From the NCBI RefSeq assembly GCF_001519055.1, contig NZ_KQ954285.1:248001-312000 (forward strand): a DNA stretch of 64,000 nt, in the 5' to 3' direction. Source of the DNA: Novosphingobium sp. Fuku2-ISO-50 (GTDB taxonomy: Bacteria; Pseudomonadota; Alphaproteobacteria; Sphingomonadales; Sphingomonadaceae). The translations under genes and the position numbers were made by a program. Below are positions 61,582 to 64,000 of the stretch, in pieces; position 1 is the stretch's first letter, and each line of letters begins with the position of its first letter. The notes under the pieces are model-generated. The model searched no databases, was not told the DNA's origin, and saw only the letters and a program-made list of their open reading frames with translations.

Positions 61582-61959
61582 TCACCGGGTCCAGTCCTCG
61601 ACCGCCAACCCCGGAACGTCAGTGAAATCCGCAAGGTTTGCCGTGATCACCGTCGCCCCGATGCTCAACGCATGGGCGGCCAGCAAGCGATCGAAACGCG
61701 CCCGTTTGAACGGCAGTCGCGCGTAGGCGCGCGCCGCAGCTTCGTCGAACGCGATCAACGGTATGGCATCGATAAATGCGTCCAGCACCTCGGGCGACGG
61801 GGGTTTGCCGACATAAGTACCATAGGCGACTTCGGCAAAGCTGATCGTGGAAATGCCGATTTCGCCCGCCGCGCACTCCGCGATACGGGCGGTCAACCGC
61901 TCGTACCCCACATCCATGGCATAGACTGCGGCATTCGCATCGATCAGGTATCGAATCAC
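61582..61959 (-). CDS. vapC: VapC-type PIN-domain ribonuclease toxin
   Basis: 125 residues. PIN-domain acidic residues: D7 ([10 protein letters not shown]), E43 (SFAEVAYG), D90 ([13 protein letters not shown]) and the C-terminal [17 protein letters not shown]. Cleaves RNA, commonly initiator tRNA or other tRNAs. The GTG start overlaps the vapB stop (GTGA), so toxin translation is coupled to antitoxin. Acidic residues are intact, so probably active. Confidence 0.9.
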   Translation of the reverse strand: MIRYLIDANAAVYAMDVGYERLTARIAECAAGEIGISTISFAEVAYGTYVGKPPSPEVLDAFIDAIPLIAFDEAAARAYARLPFKRARFDRLLAAHALSIGATVITANLADFTDVPGLAVEDWTR

Positions 61960-62225
61960 TCGAACCCTGCAGCCTTGCGCGCGGCGATCACGCTCGGCCG
62001 TTCCTCGAAATCCTCACGCGGCGCAAGCCGGATACCCGGCGCCTTTCCGGCAAAGCCGCTGACATCGATCTTGCGCTTCGGCGCGTCCTTGCGGCGCAAT
62101 ACCAGACCGTCCGCCTGTTCGACCACGATCCAGTCGGCGCCGGGCTCGATGCCCAAGGCAGCGGGCATGCGGATTGCCACCGAATTGCCCGAGCGAAAGC
62201 TTTTGGCGTTGTATTCCTGGCCCAT
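61956..62225 (-). CDS. vapB: VapB-type AbrB/SpoVT antitoxin
   Basis: 89 residues. A swapped-hairpin AbrB DNA-binding domain at the N-terminus (AKSFRSGNSVAIRMPAALG) and a flexible C-terminal toxin-binding tail (PREDFEERPSVIAARKAAG). ATG 62225 is chosen because the domain begins there; an upstream ATG lies inside the operator repeat. Represses its own promoter through the repeats just upstream. Confidence 0.9.
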   Translation of the reverse strand: MGQEYNAKSFRSGNSVAIRMPAALGIEPGADWIVVEQADGLVLRRKDAPKRKIDVSGFAGKAPGIRLAPREDFEERPSVIAARKAAGFE

Positions 62226-62236
62226 AGCCGACTCCC

Positions 62237-62257
62237 GTATATACGCCATGTATATAC
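62237..62257. promoter_or_regulatory. vapBC operator
   Basis: Two identical palindromic octamers GTATATAC (62237-62244 and 62250-62257) separated by GCCAT, 12 bases upstream of vapB. This is the usual form of a VapB binding site. Confidence 0.78.
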
Positions 62258-62279
62258 AGCCTGGGCAATTTGTCCAGAG

Positions 62280-63797
62280 TCAGGGGCGATCAACGGGCAC
62301 GAAGGCAAAGCGCAGCGCCTGAAGCGTGATCGGGCGAGTCGGCGCGAGCAGGACGGTGCCTTCGATCCGGCCGCGCGCGCATTCCCAGGCGAACGTGCCC
62401 GACAGCGCGCTGTCAGGGCGGAGCGGCGCTGCGGTCTCGCAACGGCCTGCCCCGACCTTTGTTTCGGCGAGGAATTTTGCCCAGTTCGCATCGCTGCGAT
62501 CCATGGCGAAATTGACCGCGACTTTGCCCGACAGCGCCGCGACACTGCCATCGGCCCAGACATCGCGCGCGGCGGCGTAAAATCTGGCGAGATCGGGCGA
62601 GACTTGCGCCACGGGGCGCTTGAGCAGGCCTTTTTGCAACAGGAGCACCGCGCTGTCCCACACCGGCGCCGACGGGCCGGAATATGTCCGGTTGGTCAGC
62701 GCAAACAGCGCGACGCCAAATTCGGGCAGCATCAGGACATGACTGCCATAGCCGGGAAAGCCGCCGCCATGATTGAGAGTCAGGCCAAGCTCGCAATCGC
62801 TGACCACCCGCCAGCCCATGCCATAGGCCAGCGCGCCGGGGCAGGCGCTCGCCCCGCTGGCGCCGTAGCGATGAAACACCGACTGGAAATTGAGCCCTTC
62901 GGCAATCTGGCGCACCGTGCCGCGCCGCACCGGGCCGGCGTCGGGATCATCGCGCGGCGGCCAAGCCGACAGCAGAAAGCCAAGCCATTTGGCATAGTCG
63001 CGCGCGCTGACTTCAAGCCCGCCCATCGCGTTGAAGGCCCCATCGGCCATGGTCGGCTCCTGCGCCCAGGTCTCGTTTTCCCAGCGATAGCCGATCGCGC
63101 GTCGATCGCGCGGATGGGCAAACACGTCATAGCCGCTGGCGGTCATGCCGAGCGGGGTCAGCAGCGTGTTTTCGACATAGGTGCGATAGGGCGCATGCGT
63201 GACATTGGCGATCACCCGGCCCAGGATCGCATAGCCGAGATTGGCATATTCGTGGCGCATTTCCGGCGCCCGCGCAAACGGCACCCCGGCGGCAAGCAGG
63301 CGGGTGAAATCCTCTTGCGGCAAAGGCTGTTGCCGGTCGCCCCAGGGATCGTCGGTGACGAAGCCGGCGACATGGTGCAGCAGATCGCGAATGGTGATCC
63401 GGGGCGAATCCGCCGTCGCATTGCCCCATCCGCGCATTTCGGGGACATACTTTTCCGCCGGATCGTCAAGGCTGAGCAGCCCCTTGTCGCGCAACGACAG
63501 GATCGACAGCGCGGTAAACGCCTTGGTCATCGAGGCGATGCGGAACAGCGTGTCGCCATCGACCGGACGCCGCACCACGATGTCCTGCACGCCCATGCCG
63601 CGGACATAGGCGAGATGTCCGTCGGCAACGATACCAAAGACCATGCCCGGCACGTGATTGTCCGCCATCCAGCGCGCAAAGATCGCATCGATCGCCGGTT
63701 CGACGCTTTCGAGCGCGGCGGGGGCAGGCTGGGCCGAGGCGGGCGATACCGCCATGATGGCCGCCGCGAATGCCGCGATCATTGGTCTTGCGCGCAC
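62280..63797 (-). CDS. Serine beta-lactamase-like hydrolase (class C / esterase family)
   Basis: 505 residues. Signal peptide (about residues 5-22). Catalytic motifs: S89-x-x-K92 (SMTK), Y-x-N (YANLG, about 185) and HGGGF (about 330). Most members of this large group are esterases or D-amino-acid peptidases rather than beta-lactamases. The start is GTG 63797, with GGAGG seven bases upstream; ATG 63782 is an alternative. It precedes vapBC on the same strand but has a separate promoter. The C-terminal 110 residues form an extra domain. Confidence 0.9.
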   Translation of the reverse strand: MRARPMIAAFAAAIMAVSPASAQPAPAALESVEPAIDAIFARWMADNHVPGMVFGIVADGHLAYVRGMGVQDIVVRRPVDGDTLFRIASMTKAFTALSILSLRDKGLLSLDDPAEKYVPEMRGWGNATADSPRITIRDLLHHVAGFVTDDPWGDRQQPLPQEDFTRLLAAGVPFARAPEMRHEYANLGYAILGRVIANVTHAPYRTYVENTLLTPLGMTASGYDVFAHPRDRRAIGYRWENETWAQEPTMADGAFNAMGGLEVSARDYAKWLGFLLSAWPPRDDPDAGPVRRGTVRQIAEGLNFQSVFHRYGASGASACPGALAYGMGWRVVSDCELGLTLNHGGGFPGYGSHVLMLPEFGVALFALTNRTYSGPSAPVWDSAVLLLQKGLLKRPVAQVSPDLARFYAAARDVWADGSVAALSGKVAVNFAMDRSDANWAKFLAETKVGAGRCETAAPLRPDSALSGTFAWECARGRIEGTVLLAPTRPITLQALRFAFVPVDRP

Positions 63798-63828
63798 GAC
63801 TGGCCCTCCGTCCTTACCCCAAGCGCGC

Positions 63829-63926
63829 ATCCTGACCCTGTCGCAGGGCGCGCGTCAACGCCCGCGCCGCACGGGGTTGGTGCGCCAGGCCGCAAGGTCG
63901 CGCGCATCCTTCGACAGGGTCAGGAT
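63829..63926. repeat. Inverted copies of a dispersed intergenic repeat
   Basis: A 15-bp arm ATCCTGACCCTGTCG (63829-63843) is mirrored by CGACAGGGTCAGGAT (63912-63926). The right copy extends to CTTCGACAGGGTCAGGATGAAC, a sequence type familiar as a frequent intergenic element in sphingomonads (recalled, not searched). Together they could form a stem or a small REP/MITE-like unit. Confidence 0.55.
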
Positions 63927-63946
63927 GAACGGTGTTTTTAATTTCA

Positions 63947-64000
63947 TGAATACAATGGGTTATGAGCAAGAAGCCCGCCCGACCCCTTTTTGGGGATGCG
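63947..64000 (+). CDS. Start of an unidentified gene, cut by window edge
   Basis: Three in-frame ATGs (63947, 63956, 63962) open a frame that runs to the window end; the last gives MSKKPARPLFGDA. Too short to identify. No strong ribosome site decides the start. Divergent from the serine hydrolase. Confidence 0.4.

Overview
The window is GC-rich bacterial chromosome. The combination of large TonB-dependent receptors, a full FixL/FixJ plus FNR-type oxygen circuit, alphaproteobacterial versions of uvrC, maf, yacG, asd, trmD and rplS, and a short intergenic repeat near 63.9 kb of a kind I associate with sphingomonads points to an alphaproteobacterium of the Sphingomonadales (Sphingomonas/Novosphingobium type). 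This is inference from family resemblance; no search was run. Nearly all bases are coding, and very long antisense open frames are common, as expected at this GC content.

Layout. (1) 0-7.6 kb: housekeeping genes (uvrC, a PilZ protein, a TonB receptor with a Gly/Pro-rich loop, infA-maf-RNase E/G-yacG, tRNA-Phe). (2) 7.56-12.03 kb: a compact integrated element. It begins in the 3' end of tRNA-Phe, carries an intact tyrosine integrase, a scrap of a second integrase fused to an N-terminally truncated ArdC, and an AbiEi/AbiEii toxin-antitoxin pair preceded by two perfect 45-bp palindromes. It ends at a 16-bp copy of the tRNA 3' end. (3) 12.1-20.4 kb: a stress and redox-sensing block with an erythromycin-esterase homologue, a phosphoribosyltransferase, an FNR regulator with its own FNR box, a BLUF blue-light protein, FixJ/FixL, and an exonuclease-BRCT protein. 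(4) 20.5-25.3 kb: SulP transporter, ParB-like protein, membrane HNH nuclease, LysR regulator and YceI.

(5) 25.3-40.7 kb: a nitrogen-scavenging regulon, most likely for guanidine. A TonB receptor and two DUF1989 proteins form one operon. An ABC transporter, a urea/guanidine carboxylase and allophanate hydrolase form another. Both operons begin with nearly the same palindrome placed 18 nt from the same TCTAGC-R-TGATG box, next to a LysR gene, which suggests one regulator controls both. A chemoreceptor sits between the two operons. (6) 40.8-57 kb: quaternary-amine metabolism. A carnitine dehydrogenase-thioesterase fusion and a 3-dehydrocarnitine cleavage enzyme (carnitine to glycine betaine) lie beside a Pls/PosA-type poly-amino-acid synthetase, an NCS1 permease, an MFS transporter and a CdhR-like regulator. 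The regulator diverges from an oxygenase operon: a TmpA-like 2-oxoglutarate oxygenase, a TmpB/PhnZ-like HD diiron protein, a second gamma-butyrobetaine-hydroxylase homologue, a class II aldolase, a hydroxyacid dehydrogenase and a metallo-beta-lactamase-fold hydrolase. Several of these routes would converge on glycine betaine.

(7) 57-64 kb: asd, a dipeptidyl-peptidase-IV-like protease, trmD-rplS with a clear terminator, a VapBC pair sitting where rimM is usually found, a serine beta-lactamase-like hydrolase, a repeat, and the first codons of an unidentified gene.
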